Of a DNA stretch of 64,000 nt, positions 1 to 12,370 are shown piece by piece. A program made the translations under genes and the position numbers. Location: contig OY992538.1 of NCBI GenBank assembly GCA_963921195.1, forward strand, positions 87,357,904-87,421,903, in the 5' to 3' direction. Source of the DNA: Pegoplata infirma. Its lineage: Eukaryota; Arthropoda; Insecta; Diptera; Anthomyiidae. The notes beneath the pieces are model-generated. The model worked only from the letters and a program-made list of their open reading frames with translations. It made no database searches and was not told the origin of the DNA. Each line of letters opens with the position of its first letter. Within the stretch, counting starts at the first letter, position 1.

Positions 1-581
1 AATTAATATAGGCATGTGTAGTATCAGATTAAAGGTATTAAAAATACCTATCTCATGGTGCTAACAACGGGCCAAAGAAGTTAATATTTTTCGACTTATT
101 AACAAAAATGTCCTAAAATGTTGGTATTTTACTCAATATGACGAAAAGTTGTGCATGTTTGGACACGTTCTTAGCACACTTAGATAGGTTTTCTAAAGAC
201 CTTTCATTTGGTATGTAACATGACTAGGTTTCTTTGCATAATATAGGAGATAAACGAAAAAAACTGAAAAATGGCCCTCCTTTTTACCCCCTAAATATGA
301 ATTTGGGCCGCTATAAAAAAATACGTGTCCCTTTATTTTTTCTGATCTACAAAATAAAACCAATTCCATAAAGATCCGCGGGTGACACTAGGGAGACTTC
401 CCTTGTTAGTTCATACACATTTGAGGACCCCATTGGTTTCGAACCCGGGTTCCTTAAAAATCGTCATAGTTTTTGATCCAAAATTAGTGTCCGTTTCGCT
501 CTACCTTGCTTAGTTTTTGAGATATGTGATTTTAGGGGACCATCGGGGTTTTGAGAATTACAAAACTCGATAACTTCAAAA
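1..581. repeat. Repeat-derived sequence at the left edge
   Basis: No gene is visible. Bases about 200-360 (a stretch with 'gggccgctataaaaaa') look like an inverted relative of about 29455-29590, so this is dispersed repeat. The region from about 400 on resembles the interior of the 2877-4061 element (both speak of 'gagatatg...' and 'ctcggag...' blocks around ggaccc-rich sequence). Confidence 0.5.
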
Positions 582-1113
582 ATATTACTCGGAGAGCTTT
601 TGATTATTTTGGGGTCTTGTTCCACGTGTTGAGAGCTACAAATATGCTTTTGGACTTTTTGTTGTGTCGGCAATATTTACCGAGATATGAGCATTTTAAA
701 ATTTTCGGGAATGCTAACTTTTTTGGATCCAAAGTTAGGACCCATTAGGGTCCACACATGTGAAGAGGACCGGCGATACTATGGAGAGCCCGAGAACCAA
801 AAATGGCCTCCATTTTGCTCTATCTGGCTTAGTTTCCGAGATAGCGCCATTTTAAGTTTTCTGAAAATAAGAAAAAATTTACCATTTATTTTTGCTAATA
901 TTAGCAAAAAATCTTGTAAAAATGTTGTCAACTCAATTTCAAATTTAGCAAAAGAAATTAGTTCAAAGTTTGTTTAAAATTGGTAATGTGCTAAATGAAG
1001 TTTACAAGAATTTTTTGCTAACATGCTAATCACAACTAAATATTTGCTAAAAGTTAGTTAACTAGCGTTAGCAAAAAAAAATTAGTAAATCTACTAACGT
1101 ATTTTTTTGAGTG
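582..1113 (+). mobile_element. Right end of a TA-target element with a CACTCAAAAAAATACG terminus
   Basis: This segment ends in ttttttgagtg followed by TA at 1114-1115. An inverted copy fills 63469-64000 and starts TA-CACTCAAAAAAATACGTTAG, so the end of the element is defined by two copies. The left end is not identified here. A short open frame (687-977) is kept in both copies (63633-63893 on the other strand), but it has no recognisable domain and probably only reflects copy similarity. Confidence 0.6.
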
Positions 1114-1115
1114 TA

Positions 1116-1638
1116 GTTCACTTTTTTTTTTGAGTGTACGCATATTCGTAATTCTGTTTTGAAAGCAATTTATTGTAGCCTGCGGTAGCGCTATTTTTAA
1201 AAAGTGACAATAATAAACAAATACTGTAGAAATATACAATTCAAGATTAAAGTCAGTTTCATATTAATATTATAAAGAATAAAACATTCTTAAATATATT
1301 TTAAAAGGTTAAAATTAATCATCAAATTAGAAAAAAAAAATACTTAAAACAAAAACTAACTGTATAAATTTATTCAAAAAATTGTTGGAGGTAATTTTCC
1401 AACCAACAAATATATAATGGACTAAGGATTGTTAATTCTCTACAGCGTTGTATATACCTCTATCTTGCTTCAAATCGAATGAATGAACATCGAAACCATT
1501 TTACAATTGAATTTATTTAGTGATCATTAAAATCGAATAAAGTGTGTAGCTCGGCGGATTGGAGATTATTTTCAAACTCAGGTTTATATTTTACAAACTA
1601 ACTTAAAATAACTTCTGTGTTTTAAAAATCCCATCAAA
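1116..1638 (+). other. Upstream region of the serpin gene; no clear promoter
   Basis: AT-rich, with no recognised repeat apart from the first bases. A TATATACC string lies at about 1452 and an arthropod initiator-like TCAGTT at about 1253, but neither is placed convincingly relative to the start codon at 1639. The transcription start cannot be assigned. Confidence 0.3.
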
Positions 1639-2490
1639 ATGAATTCTTCTGATTTTGTAAATAATTTGGAACAATTTAGCGACAGAATTTACAAGGAATT
1701 ATCAAAAACAGTTGGTTTACAAAATATTATAATATCACCATTGTCCATACAATCAAGTCTCACAATACTGCGAATAGGAGCTGCTACTGGGCAAACTGCT
1801 CTAGAAATGGAACGGGGCTTAAGATTAATATCACAAAATACTGCAAAATTAGCCAAAACAAATAATTCCATATTGGCAGCATATTTAAAAAGCAATGTTT
1901 TAGAAATTACAAATGAATTTATTGTTATGAAAAACTATGAAATTCAAGGTATATTTAAAGAAATGATAACTAAAAAATTTTTTTCATCTATTGAGGAAAT
2001 AGATTTTATTGCTAATAAGGCGACTGTTAAAAATATTTTCAAGTGGGTTGATTGTAACACTTGTGATATTGATAAAAATAAAATCTGCCATTTATTAAGT
2101 GATGAAAATCGATTGGTATTACAAAATTTTATACACTTTAAAGGAAATTGGGTTCATCAGTTTGAGGCTGAATCCACGCAATACGAAAAATTTCATATGG
2201 GAGAAGCAAAAACTATTAAGGTACCAATGATGTCAATAGAAAAAGAATTTAAAATCTCTAATTTTCCTAAATTAGAAGCCGACGTTTTGGAGTTGCCATA
2301 TAGAAATTGCGATTTTTCTATGCTGATAATTTTACCAAATTCTCATATTGGCTTGGCAGCAATAGAACAAAAGATGCGTTATGTATCCTTACAAGATTTA
2401 AGACGATGTTTGCATTACACGGCAGCTGTAGTTAGAATGCCAAAATTTAAAATTGAATTTGAAATGGAATTAAATGATGTTTTAAAAAAG
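1639..2490 (+). CDS. Serpin, exon 1 (residues 1-284)
   Basis: First coding exon of a serpin (serine/cysteine protease inhibitor fold); the spliced gene is 1639-2490, 16467-16608 and 29143-29282, 377 residues, the usual serpin length. The ATG sits in a fly-like CATCAAA-ATG context. Core serpin motifs are in order: an ISPLSIQSSL helix B stretch (about 32-41), LVLQNFIHFKGNW (159-171, equivalent to the NAIYFKGxW strand), VLELPYRNCDFSMLIILPN (216-234) and VRMPKFKIEFEMELNDVLKK (265-284). The exon ends AAG|GTATGC in phase 0 and exon 2 resumes with LGM, exactly where LKKLGM is expected in the family. Reading past the donor gives an unrelated tail, so the continuous frame to 2586 is intron read-through. 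No signal peptide precedes the fold, which suggests an intracellular serpin, unless an upstream exon outside the recognised frame supplies one. Confidence 0.93.
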
Positions 2491-2876
2491 GTATGCTACA
2501 CTCAAAAAAAAATTGTCAAATTACTACAAAAAGCCTCGTATCAATATTTCACAGTTTTTAACAAAAAATATTCGTTCGAAATTTAATTTTTTTTTTGTAA
2601 TTTAAATTTTTTTTTGTAATTTTACAAATTTCCAAGACAATTTCCCAAAAAAATCTTGTAAATTCACTAGAATTCCTTATAACCCAGAAAAACTTTGGTA
2701 ACCCGAGTAAAAAAGATCATATATAATTATATATAGTTTTATATATACATATATTATTTTGTAAATCTATATGTATTTTTTGTTGCATCATATGTGATTT
2801 TATATATTTGCACTTCTAATTTGTTTCTTATATAAAATTATATAACAGAAAATATTGACTTTTATATAATAACATA

Positions 2877-4061
2877 CACTGAAAAAAAAATTTACCATTT
2901 TTAAAGCATGTTGAACTTAATTTAAAAAAAGGAGGGTATGCGAGGGCTCCAAAGATATTAATTCTTCTTCCAAGTATATTTTTTCCAAAAACATAGTAAT
3001 GCATTTACTTAAATATATCTTAAAAGTAAGTAAAATTGTACTTAATATAAGTTAAATTGTTTTTATCCAGAGGAAAAATATTTTTTTAAAATAAGTAAAA
3101 ATTTCCTTAAAATTACGGATTCTGTGGACCCTATGGAGTCCCAATGTGAGGACCCTACGGGCCCCCAATATATGGGGTCCGCCCATGAGTATGTGCATAC
3201 ACTATTATAGGGTCACTAATGATTTTGATCCAAAATTTTGGTCAGAATCGCTCTATCTTGCTTAGTTTTCGAGATATGGAAATGGGGTCTTGAGAAATTT
3301 GATCATGAAATAACTCGAAAGCTATAACTCGGAGGGCTTTCAGGTCTTCGGCGGTCATATTCTACAAGATAAGGACTACAAAAATGTCTTTAGAATTTTT
3401 TTCGTATCTGCAATATTTGCAGAGTTATAGGCATTTGAAAATTCCGCGAAAATCGAAATTTGGATTTAAAGTTAGGGTCTCATGGGGTCTCCAGATGGGG
3501 CCCCCAGATGGGGTCCCCAAAATACCTAATGTAGTTTTTCCTTACGTTAAGTAAATTCTTTCTTAAACTGATGAAGATATGGATTAAAATAAAGTCAATG
3601 AAATCAATAAAATAAAGATTACTTTTTTCTTGAATTAAAACAAGAATGGATTAAATTAAAGAAAATGCGTTTTGGAATTAAAGATTAGTACTTATTTGAT
3701 TTAATGTCTTGAAAATGTCTATACTATTTTTAAGTAAGTTACATACTTATTTATTTTTTTTGCTCACAATGTAAATTTTTTTCTTTTAAGTAATACAAAA
3801 TTTTTTAACAAACCCTTTTTTTCTTAAATGCAATCAATTCGCCATAAATGTAAAGAATATTTAACTTAATTTAAAAAAACAAATTAAGGAAAACTTTTGT
3901 GTTTTTTTAAGTATTTGCATGTACTATCTTCAAGTTTATTTTCTTTGTTTTAAGTACAACCACCTTATATTAAGATAAGTTGAAGTAAATTCCAAAAAAA
4001 ATTGTTTACTTAAATTAACAACAGTGTTTATTCAATTTCAGTATAGTTATTTTTTTCAGTG
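2877..4061. mobile_element. TA-target element with CACTGAAAAAA ends (1,185 bp)
   Basis: Flanked by TA at 2875-2876 and 4062-4063; ends CACTGAAAAAAA / TTTTTTTCAGTG. The interior (3115-3530) contains a ggaccc/gggtcc-rich block related to the 400-760 repeat, then poly-A/T-rich sequence with repeated 'aaattaagtaa' themes. No transposase; probably a non-autonomous Tc1/mariner-type element. Confidence 0.72.
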
Positions 4062-4257
4062 TATGATTTAAAGTTCGTTTATATAATTACATATGAACTT
4101 TAAAATTCTGTCTTCTTTTTTATATAATTTGATAAAACAAAATATTTGAAGAAATTTTATATAAAACTTTATGCAACTGTTTTTAAATTATATGTTATCT
4201 TATATGAGTAAAATTAAAAAAAAAAAAATCTAAGTCCTTTACATATAATTTAATATA

Positions 4258-4725
4258 CACTCTAAAAAACGCATGTAATCTTACTATTATAAATTGGGTA
4301 AATTTTTGTTGAATAGCACGTATTATGTGTTAATATAAACACTAAATGCGTTTAATAAATTCAAACCAATTAAGCACAGCAAATTAAAAATATTATCCGT
4401 TAATTCAAATATTTTACACACAAATGCGTAAATAAAATTGTCGAACAACATACATACACACATTTTAAATAACTAAAACGCCAGATGAAAGTATAAGCTT
4501 CGGTAGCGTAGTGGCTAAGAAGTGTACTTTCAAATCGGATGGTGTCGAGTTCGATTCTGGCTGGCGCCGAATGTTTTTTTTTTTGTTATATTTATTCACC
4601 TCTTTTTTATTTAAATTGACCACATGTGTCAATTTACACATTCAGAGTAAAATTACCAAATTTATAGTAGGAGTCCAGTTTCCTACTATAAATTGGGTAA
4701 ATTTCAACAAATTTTGATTAGAGTG
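4258..4725. mobile_element. TA-target MITE with CACTCTAA ends carrying a tRNA-like module (468 bp)
   Basis: TA at 4256-4257 and 4726-4727; ends CACTCTAAAA / TTAGAGTG. Subterminal ACTATAAATTGGGTAAATTT occurs as direct copies near both ends plus a short inverted copy (about 4660-4675). The middle carries the tRNA-like module at 4499-4584. Confidence 0.75.
4499..4584 (+). repeat. tRNA-like pol III module inside the 4258-4725 MITE
   Basis: A box TAGCGTAGTGG (4504-4514), B box GAGTTCGATTCTGG (4547-4560) and a T11 run (4574-4584) that fits a pol III terminator. The outer bases TTCGG/CCGAA could pair, but the anticodon stem does not fold, so it is tRNA-derived rather than a working tRNA gene. The same module with the same 30-40-bp flanks is on the minus strand at 55425-55520 in a different element. 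Confidence 0.7.
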
Positions 4726-4989
4726 TAACTTTTGAAAATTTTTCTAAGTACAAAAAAATTTAAATTTTCTAAGTCCCAAAATTCTAGATGTTTTTTTTTT
4801 TTTAAAAATTTTCAAGGTCCTAAAAATATTTTTGAAAATTTTTAAGTCCTGGAAACAAATTTTTTTTGTCAATTTTTTGCGTTTTGGGGGAAAACATTTT
4901 TTTCTTATAAAGGGTGTCCAAAATTGAGGTATCATTTTAATTTTAATGAAAAAATTAGTTTTTTTTCAGATATTAAAAATATTTTTATT

Positions 4990-6790
4990 TCAGTTTACTA
5001 CAAATAGGTTCCGGTTATAAATAAAAAAATATGTGGGTCAAGTGACCCCCCTTACTGGCTCGGTGGGCTCCCAATATTTTACCAAAATTATCAAACACGT
5101 TTTTCAATCAACTATTGTCAATGGTTGCTATCTGCACGCAGAGAAAAAATATGGTTGCGACATGATCACGGCAACTATACTATGATCTCTGAACACATTT
5201 ATGATTGCAGCAATCAAGTTATTGTTTTTGAAATTGTATTTAAACATTTATATGGTTGTTTTAGACATTTAATAGTCGCTTCAATCATGATAAAATAATT
5301 GCTACATCCAAAAGTACAATATGGTTGTTGTTACAATGTTATAGTTAATTATATTCTCGACACGCCAAAAATTTGAGCATAATGAAAATTGATTTTTGCA
5401 AACATTGTCAGATTTATTCATCAGTTTAGTGTTTTGCCAGCAAACAGTTAGTCGCAACGATGCCACTTACAATTAGTTCTTTAAAAAATTTAAGGCAGTT
5501 TGAGTTAAAAAATTGGATCAACACACAAGGAAATGAAATACAAAAATCTACTTTATATAATTTATTTATTGTGCGGTTTAAAAAACTTTTCGTTTTAAAT
5601 AAAAACTTCAAATCGAAAATATTAAAGTGTTTTTTGTGCATTTTTTGTTTACTGAATGTGTTATAATTGATGACAATAATTTTAATTTTGTAACAAATAT
5701 GTTATGATTTTGTCAATAACATAATGGTTTATTCAATCATTCAATGTTAGCTGAAAAAATGTTATCATTGATGAAATTTTTTTAGAAAAATGTCATAAGT
5801 TTATTGCACATCATTTATATAAAACGCAGATTGCCACTAAATTGGATCAAAATTAATAAAATTGGTTTCATATTTAGAAAAACAACATTTAAAAACAAAA
5901 AATAAATTATTTGTGTGAACTTTATCACAAAAAAAAAAAACTAATGATGAATTTCTATAAACGTGTGGTATTTAAGCATAATATATTTTCTCAATTTAAA
6001 AAAAAAAATAAAAAATATTAAACTGGAATCATATTATGATAATTGTAAAACATTTAGGACATTATTGCCGCAATCATATAATGATTAACATTCCTTGTTG
6101 CCTTCAATCATATTAACATTATTGTTACAATCATATTTCCAATCATAATATGACGTTCTTAAATCATGATCACCGCAACCATGTTTTTTTTCTGCGTGTG
6201 CTTGATAATGTTGGTTTGAAGGTATTGAACTGTTGTGGGATTATTGCTGTTCTCTTTCGATTTCAAAAAAACCCCACAAAAAAAAATCTAAATGTGTCAA
6301 ATCACACGATCTTGTTGGCCAATTTACTCCTCCTCTGCGAGAAATAATGCGATTTTTGAACTTGTCTGTCAAAAGATCCATTGTTTCTCTTGCAGTGTGA
6401 CAAGTGACATTATTCTGTTGAAACCACATATTCTCCACATCTAAATCATCAATTTTCCGCCACAATATCCTTCGGATCATCTCCCTGTAGCGATTTCCAT
6501 TGACCGTAATCACATTTCCATTTTCGTTTTCAAAAAGTATGATCTGATAATTCCTACGGACCACAAACTATACCAATCCGTAACATTTGTGGATGTAAAG
6601 GTTGCTCTAAGATAACTCTTAGATTCTCTTCACCCCAAATGTGACAATTCTGCTAGTTGACGTAGTCATTGAGCTGGAAATGTGCTTCGTCGGTAAAAAT
6701 TATTTTGATAAAAAATTCTCATTTTCTTCTTTCTATTTTTAAAAAAAATTCTTTAATAAAAACACGTTGTTCCTTCGTGTATCGTTTCAT
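4990..6790 (-). pseudogene. Broken mariner-type transposase (DD41D spacing)
   Basis: Read on the minus strand. The frame opens near 6790 with MKRYTKEQRVF, then jumps after an internal deletion to the first catalytic block FTDEAHFQLN (about 6690). The best open stretch is 6241-6564, with TVNGNRYREMI and WFQQNNVTCHTARETMDLL followed by WPTRSCDLTHLDFFLWG. The second catalytic Asp (normally QQD) is Asn; 41 residues separate it from the final Asp of LTHLD, as in the DD41D (rosa/Guest-like) group. The C-terminal end (LGAHRASKG) lies on the far side of the nested MITE at about 5000-5134. Most of the N-terminal DNA-binding region is gone and several stops are present. It cannot be functional. Confidence 0.82.
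5135..6198. mobile_element. MITE nested in the mariner relic, CACGCAGA ends (1,064 bp)
   Basis: Inverted ends CACGCAGAGAAAAAATATGG (5135) and its complement CATGTTTTTTTTCTGCGTG ending at 6198; both continue with tggttgcg...gatcac. The interior repeats 'caatcat.. aacat' themes. It splits the 3' coding end of the transposase, so it is younger than it. A TG dinucleotide borders both sides. Confidence 0.7.
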
Positions 6791-7078
6791 ATTAACTAAC
6801 CGGAATGTATTTAGAATCTGAAAACTAAAATTCAGAATAAAAACTATACGTAGAAAAAAATGGCAGCAAAATTAAAATGATACCTCAATTTTGGACACCC
6901 TTTATATAAATATATTTAATTATATATAATTGCATCAATTTTATACAAAAAAGGGTCCAATTTTCGCATATAACTATATAAAATTATATTAAAATTATAT
7001 CAAATTTGATCAGATTTGATAAAATTTGATAAGTTTTTATATCGTTTGATCGACTCATTTTTCGCATTAAACTATATA

Positions 7079-8436
7079 CACTCTTATAAATTTTTGTTGA
7101 AATTTACCCACTTTATTGTAGGTAACTGTTCTCCTACAATAAAGTGGGTAAAAATACTCAATGTGTTTAAATTTCAACATTTGCACACAAAGTGTGTACA
7201 ACTAATAAACATTTTGTGTGTAAACATACAAATGAACTGCTTTCAAAATTCTCTGGCAATACACACAAAATGTGTAATTTTAGCTTACTTGTGCTCAAAA
7301 ATAGATTTAAAATGCTTAAAATTGCATCTTAAATGTTTTCTTTTACATAAAAGGTGCCTAATTTTTAACAACCTGCTAAAAAATTTATTCCTATAAACAA
7401 ATAAAACAAAAAATGCATTTTTATTATTTTTTTATAGTTTTTATTTAAACTGAAATGAAAATAGGTATAATAGTGAAATATGTATAATATTCATAAATTT
7501 TAATTTAAATGCAAATTTTTTTGGGGTCATAAAATTATTCGTAACTTAAACTAAATATTAATAACAAATAGAAAAATTCTTAAAATCTGAGATATTTCTT
7601 ATAAAGAATAATTCTCAAAATCTGAAATATTTTTTCTATAGAAAAGTTTTCATAATCAAAATTCTCAGAAACTGGTCCATTTTTTTGCAGAAAAAAATCT
7701 GTTGGAATCAAAAAATTTTTATTGAAATCTTCCCAGAATCTGCTAAGGATTTGAAAAAAAATTTTCTGTAGATAAATTTTCATAATCTGATACACTTTTT
7801 CTTTACAAAAAATATTCTCAGATTCTGATATCCACACATTTTTGTAAAGAATAATTCAAAAAATCTGAGACATTTGTGGTACTTACCTTTCTGATTTATA
7901 ATTGCAAATATTTAAGAAAAAATGCAATGTATATTTTTCATAAATATTACAAAATCTGGTTTGTTTTTATGTCTTTGATCAGCCTCTTCGAAATTTTACG
8001 TTGCATTGAAAAGTTGCAACGCGTTGGTTAATGTTTTCACTTTTTTTTATTTCCTTTTATTTTATGGTTTTTTCGCGTTATATTAGTTTAATTGCGAGCA
8101 TAACAAAATTTTCTGGTTTATTTTTCCTTTTTATTTTATTTTGACAATTTGTATTTTAAAATTGTTGAACATTACGCATTTAATGTTTAATATCGAAAAT
8201 TAAACACTTAATGTTTACAATAAACATTAAATGTGTAATTTTAAAAATTTTGTGTTTATAATTTTGAAAATATATTTATAAACTCACAAAATACTATATA
8301 ATGTGCGTAATATTAAAATTTTTGTGTGTAAACTAAAATTTTAAACACTTGGTGCTCAATTTTAGGCGTTGTGTGTTATTTTACATAAAAATTTACTCAC
8401 TTGATAGTAGTATTTTTACAATGACTTTTTAGAGTG
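7079..8436. mobile_element. TA-target element with CACTCT ends (1,358 bp)
   Basis: TA at 7077-7078 and 8437-8438; ends CACTCTTATAAATTTTTG / GACTTTTTAGAGTG. Near the left end a short inverted pair (ttacccactttattgtagg ... cctacaataaagtgggtaa, 7101-7150) echoes the ends of the 4258 element. The middle (7570-7860) is a degenerate array of 'aatctgagatattttt' units similar to 59.7-61 kb. Confidence 0.6.
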
Positions 8437-8764
8437 TATGATTATACATGATGGCTTTATATAATTTTATATGAATATATATAATCTTTTTTACTCGGGA
8501 ATGGATAGTGATTATGTAAGGCATTAGCAGGAAATGCATATCCCTTATTCGTAGCATTATTTTAGGATGTCTTACCAAACATTTGTTCAACAATATATTA
8601 TTTCAAGGTGAAAAATAATTTTTTACTCATAACTTGTTACGTAATGCATGATTATTGCAAAAATTTTATTTCATATTTATTATTTCTCAACATTAAATCA
8701 TGGGGGCTTATATTTGGTTACATTATGTATTTGTAATTGAAAACATAATTCATTATCTATATAT

Positions 8765-10800
8765 GGGGCATTCCATGCCAAATCACTCACTTTTAGGCCC
8801 GACCCCCTTCGATTAATTTTATTTTTGGATATGTTTTAGTACGTATTAAATGCAACTTGCAGCCAAATTTTCAGCCTTTTATACCAAGGTGGTGTTGAGT
8901 AATCAATTTTTCAAAATGGCGATTTTTTCCAAAAAATGAAAAAATTTAAATTTTCAATCAATTTTGACCAGTAAAAAATATAGATATTTCAAAAAAAGTT
9001 GGACAACGTTTTGTTGGTATTTAAATGTAGTTTTAGAAAAAAAATGTGAAAAAATTATTCGAAGTAATTATCACTTATTTTTTGACGTTTAAAAATTAAA
9101 ATCGACTTTTTGAAAAAGTCCGAAACCTTCGATTTTTTTGTAAAAAACTATGAGAATTCTACTCTAAATTATGCAACTTTTAAGCCATAACTCGAGATGT
9201 GATCACAATTCTTTCTATTTTTTTTTTAATTTTTAAAATTGCACCTTTTATGTTTTGGCTCTGATTTATTTTATATGGAGCTCCAAAAAAAAAAAAAAAA
9301 TGGTAGATACTGACCCTAACTTACCCTAAATATATTCATTTGGAGGTAAATATACGTCTCACAAAAATTTGGGACGATCGGACATGTGTAAGGCGCTTAG
9401 CATGGTCCTTGAAGTTTAAAAAACGGATTACAAGGAAAAATATGAATTTTTTTCTGTTTTCGCAATTTCTTTGGTATTTTAAGTTAAGTTTTAATTCAAA
9501 TGATTACAGAATTATGATGTGGAGTAAAATGCCTTTCTAATAAGGTACTAAAAACTAAAATCGGTTGAAAATCAGCCAAGTTATTACAACTTCCCCAGGC
9601 ATCTAGCGTGTGCCATACAACTTGATTAAAAAATACGAGGCCCTTTTTTTAAATTTATTTAAATTTTCTACTGTAATAACATTTTTTCATTATTCATGTT
9701 TCAGTGTAATATTTTTTTGACTTTTCCAAATTTTAAAACAAAAAAAATATTTTTTTTTTTTAAATAGAGATTTCAAAAGGGTGTGGAAAATGCAGGCATT
9801 TTTAGCACTAATTTAAAAAATGTTAGCAAAACACAATATGAAAAATACTTGTCATCTAATAACATTTGAACTTGAAGAATAAAAAAATGTTATTACAGTA
9901 GAAAATTTCAATGAATTTCAAAAATCGGATTGTATTGATTAATCAAGTTGTCTGCCACACGTTAGATGCCTGGGGAAGTTGTAATAACTTGGCTGATTTT
10001 AAACCGATTTCGGTTTTTATGACCTTAATAGAGAGACATTTTACTCTAAATTTCAATTCTGTAACCATTTGAATTCAAAATTAACTTAAAATACCAAAAA
10101 AAATAAGAAAACAGAAAAAAATGCATATTTTCCCTTGTAATCCGATTTTCAAACTTCAAAGCCGATGCGGCACGCCTTACCCATGTCCGATCATCCTAAA
10201 ATTTTCTGAGACGTATTTTTACACCCAAGTTAATATATCTAGGGGAAGTTACGGTCAATATTTACCAAATTATTTTTTTTGGAGCACCATATAAAATAAA
10301 CCAGACTCAAAAAAAAAAAAAGTGCAATTTTCAAAATTTGAATAAAAATAGAACGAATTACGATCACATCTCGAATTATGACTTAAAAGTTGCGTAATTT
10401 AGAGTAGAATTTTTTGACATTTTTAAAAAAAAATCGAAGGTTTCGGACTTTTTCAAAAAGTCGATTTTAATTTTTATACGATAAAAAACAAGTGATAATT
10501 ACTTCGAATAATTTTTCATATTTTGTTTCTAAAACTACATTTAACTACCAACAAAATGTTGTCCATCTTTTTTTAATATATCTATATTTTTTACTGGTCA
10601 AAATTGATTGAAAATTTAAATTTTTTAATTTTTTGGAAAAAATAGCCATTTTGAAAAATTGATTACTCAACACCACCTTGGTATAAAAGGCTGAAAATTT
10701 GGCTACAAGTTGCATTTAATACGTACTAAAACATATCCAAAAATAAAATTAATCGAATGGCGTCGGGCCTAAAAGTGAGTGATTTGGCATGGAATGCCCC
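8765..10800. mobile_element. Large palindromic element, GGGGCATTCCATGCC ends (2,036 bp)
   Basis: Two near-complementary arms of about 0.9-1 kb, starting GGGGCATTCCATGCCAAATC and ending in its complement. ATAT on both sides (8761-8764, 10801-10804) is a 4-bp target duplication. No open reading frame with recognisable domains. Confidence 0.85.
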
Positions 10801-10804
10801 ATAT

Positions 10805-12192
10805 ATAAAAATGGATGTGTGTATGTATGTGGGTATGTATGTATGTATGTTCCGTATGGACTCGAAAACGGCTGGACCGATCTTGATGAAATTTTCAGGG
10901 AATATTCAGAATAGCCACGGGAGTAACACTGTGAAGTCAGATTTTTAATTTTCTTCCTGTGGGCGGAGGGGCGTGGCAAAATCGAATTTTCACATTGCAC
11001 CGCTATTGACATCTATATATACAAATTGGATGAACCGATTTTGATGAAATTTAAACCAAAGATAGTACTAACCGAGTACTAACTACATGCCAAATTAGAG
11101 CGTGATCGGACAAATTGGCGTAAAATGCCATGCTTTTTTGCCTGTGGGTGGAGGGGTGGTCAAAATCGAATTTTTACATTGCACTACTATTGACATCTAT
11201 AAATAAAAAACGGATGGACCGATTTTGATGAAATTTAATCCAACGATAGTATTAACCAAGTACTAACTATGTGCCAAATTAGAGCGTGATCGGACAAATG
11301 GGCGAAAAATGCCATGCCCCTTTGTATTGAATTGAATGTTATTTCTGCATGCTCCGCAATAACGCAAAAACTGTTGATTCGGTTTTAATTAAATTTTCAG
11401 CACTAATAGTGTTAACCGAGTATGGAACTATAGGCCATGTTATACTACGATTGGAAAAAGGGGCGTAAAATGTCACGCCCCTTTGTACTATACTGGACGT
11501 TGTCTGCCTGTTTCGCTATCACGCAAAAACAGCTGAACCGATTTTCTTGACATTTTTACTACATACAGTGCTAACCAAGTGCATATGCAGGCCATATAAG
11601 ATCGTTATTGGAAAAAGTGTTCAAAATTGCAACGCCCTTTGTGAACAAAGAGGCGTAAATTGCCAAGCCGCTTTGTTTTATACTGAACGTTATATCTGCC
11701 TGTTTTGAAATCATGCAAAAACGTATAAGCCGAATCTGTCAGCACTGTAAGAACCGAGATGGAACAGTAGGCCATATGTAGAGCGCGATTCGGCAAAAGG
11801 GTATAAAATGTCACTCCCGTTTTTCATAAATTTGTTCCTCTTTCCCAATAACACAAAAACGGCAAAACTGATGTCAATGAAATTTGCAGCACAGATAGTA
11901 CTAATCAAGGATGCAACATGGAATTTTAGACTATTACGATTCGATAAAAATGCGTTAAATGACACGCCCCTTTGTACTATACTTAACCTTATGTCTGTCT
12001 GTTTCGAAATCACGTTAAAACGGCTAAACTGATTTTGTTGATATTTCTCTATAGATAGTGCTAACCGAAGGTGGAACCAAAGGTTACTAGCTGGACCCGT
12101 GCTTTAATGTTGTCCGAAGCTATATTTAAATTAAGATGCAATATAAAGCAGTTTTTTTCTTAGGGCCAGCAACGCGGACCGGGTATAGCTAG
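10805..12192 (+). mobile_element. Tandem-repeat element ending in CTAG (Helitron-like 3' end, tentative)
   Basis: Begins with a (TATG)n stretch and consists of degenerate units of roughly 170-190 bp built on 'ggctggaccgattttgatgaaatt', 'tagtactaaccgagt', 'gcgtgatcgg' and 'ggggcg'. It ends with an imperfect inverted pair CTAGCTGGACCCG / ACCGGGTATAGCTAG and a final CTAG before T, as Helitron ends do. A 5'-truncated second copy with the same end is at 50160-50786. Confidence 0.5.
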
Positions 12193-12193
12193 T

Positions 12194-12370
12194 AATAATA
12201 TAAAAAATAAATATTTTTTACAAAAATGCATAAGTTTAAACTAGAGTTGGGCTCACGACAGAAATTTTTGAATCACGAACACTCACTTACGAGCATATTT
12301 TTTCTACTCACTTACAATCACGTGAGTACATTTAATACATAGTTACTTTTTCACTACTCGTAACGCCTTA
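12194..12370. repeat. Fragment of the outer element with a truncated hAT-type end
   Basis: Matches about 41370-41500 in the CCCAGC element, including 'aaactagagatgggctcacgac', which resembles the left end of the hAT-type elements at 47229 and 56489. No target duplication can be shown here. Confidence 0.5.

Larger units (their letters stand above)
4910..6902 (-). mobile_element. mariner-type element with 35-bp terminal inverted repeats, deleted and interrupted
   Basis: Identical 35-bp inverted repeats beginning AAGGGTGTCCAAAATTGAGG at both ends, with TA at 4908-4909 and 6903-6904. It holds a broken transposase on the minus strand and a second, nested MITE at 5135-6198. Confidence 0.85.
2702..8499. 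mobile_element. CCCGAGTAAAAAAG-ended element, hosting four further insertions
   Basis: Terminal inverted repeats CCCGAGTAAAAAAGAT (2702) and ATCTTTTTTACTCGGG (8499), both running into ATATAA-type AT sequence. AA flanks both ends. The copy at 41036 shows the empty site (GGTAATGGGTAGTG), which supports a 2-bp AA target duplication. A 617-bp uninterrupted relative is at 25673-26289. No coding potential of its own. Confidence 0.7.

Noticed and set aside
687..977. Possible small gene conserved with 63633-63893
   Set aside because: The conservation follows the whole repeat copy, not the frame; no domain or start context supports it.
2491..2586. C-terminal extension of the serpin after residue 284
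   Set aside because: It follows a GTATGC donor and has no serpin similarity; the true continuation is exon 2 at 16467.
5460..5666. Overlapping small frames on both strands within the nested MITE
   Set aside because: No domain, and they sit inside a non-autonomous element; mutual open frames are expected in AT-rich repeats.
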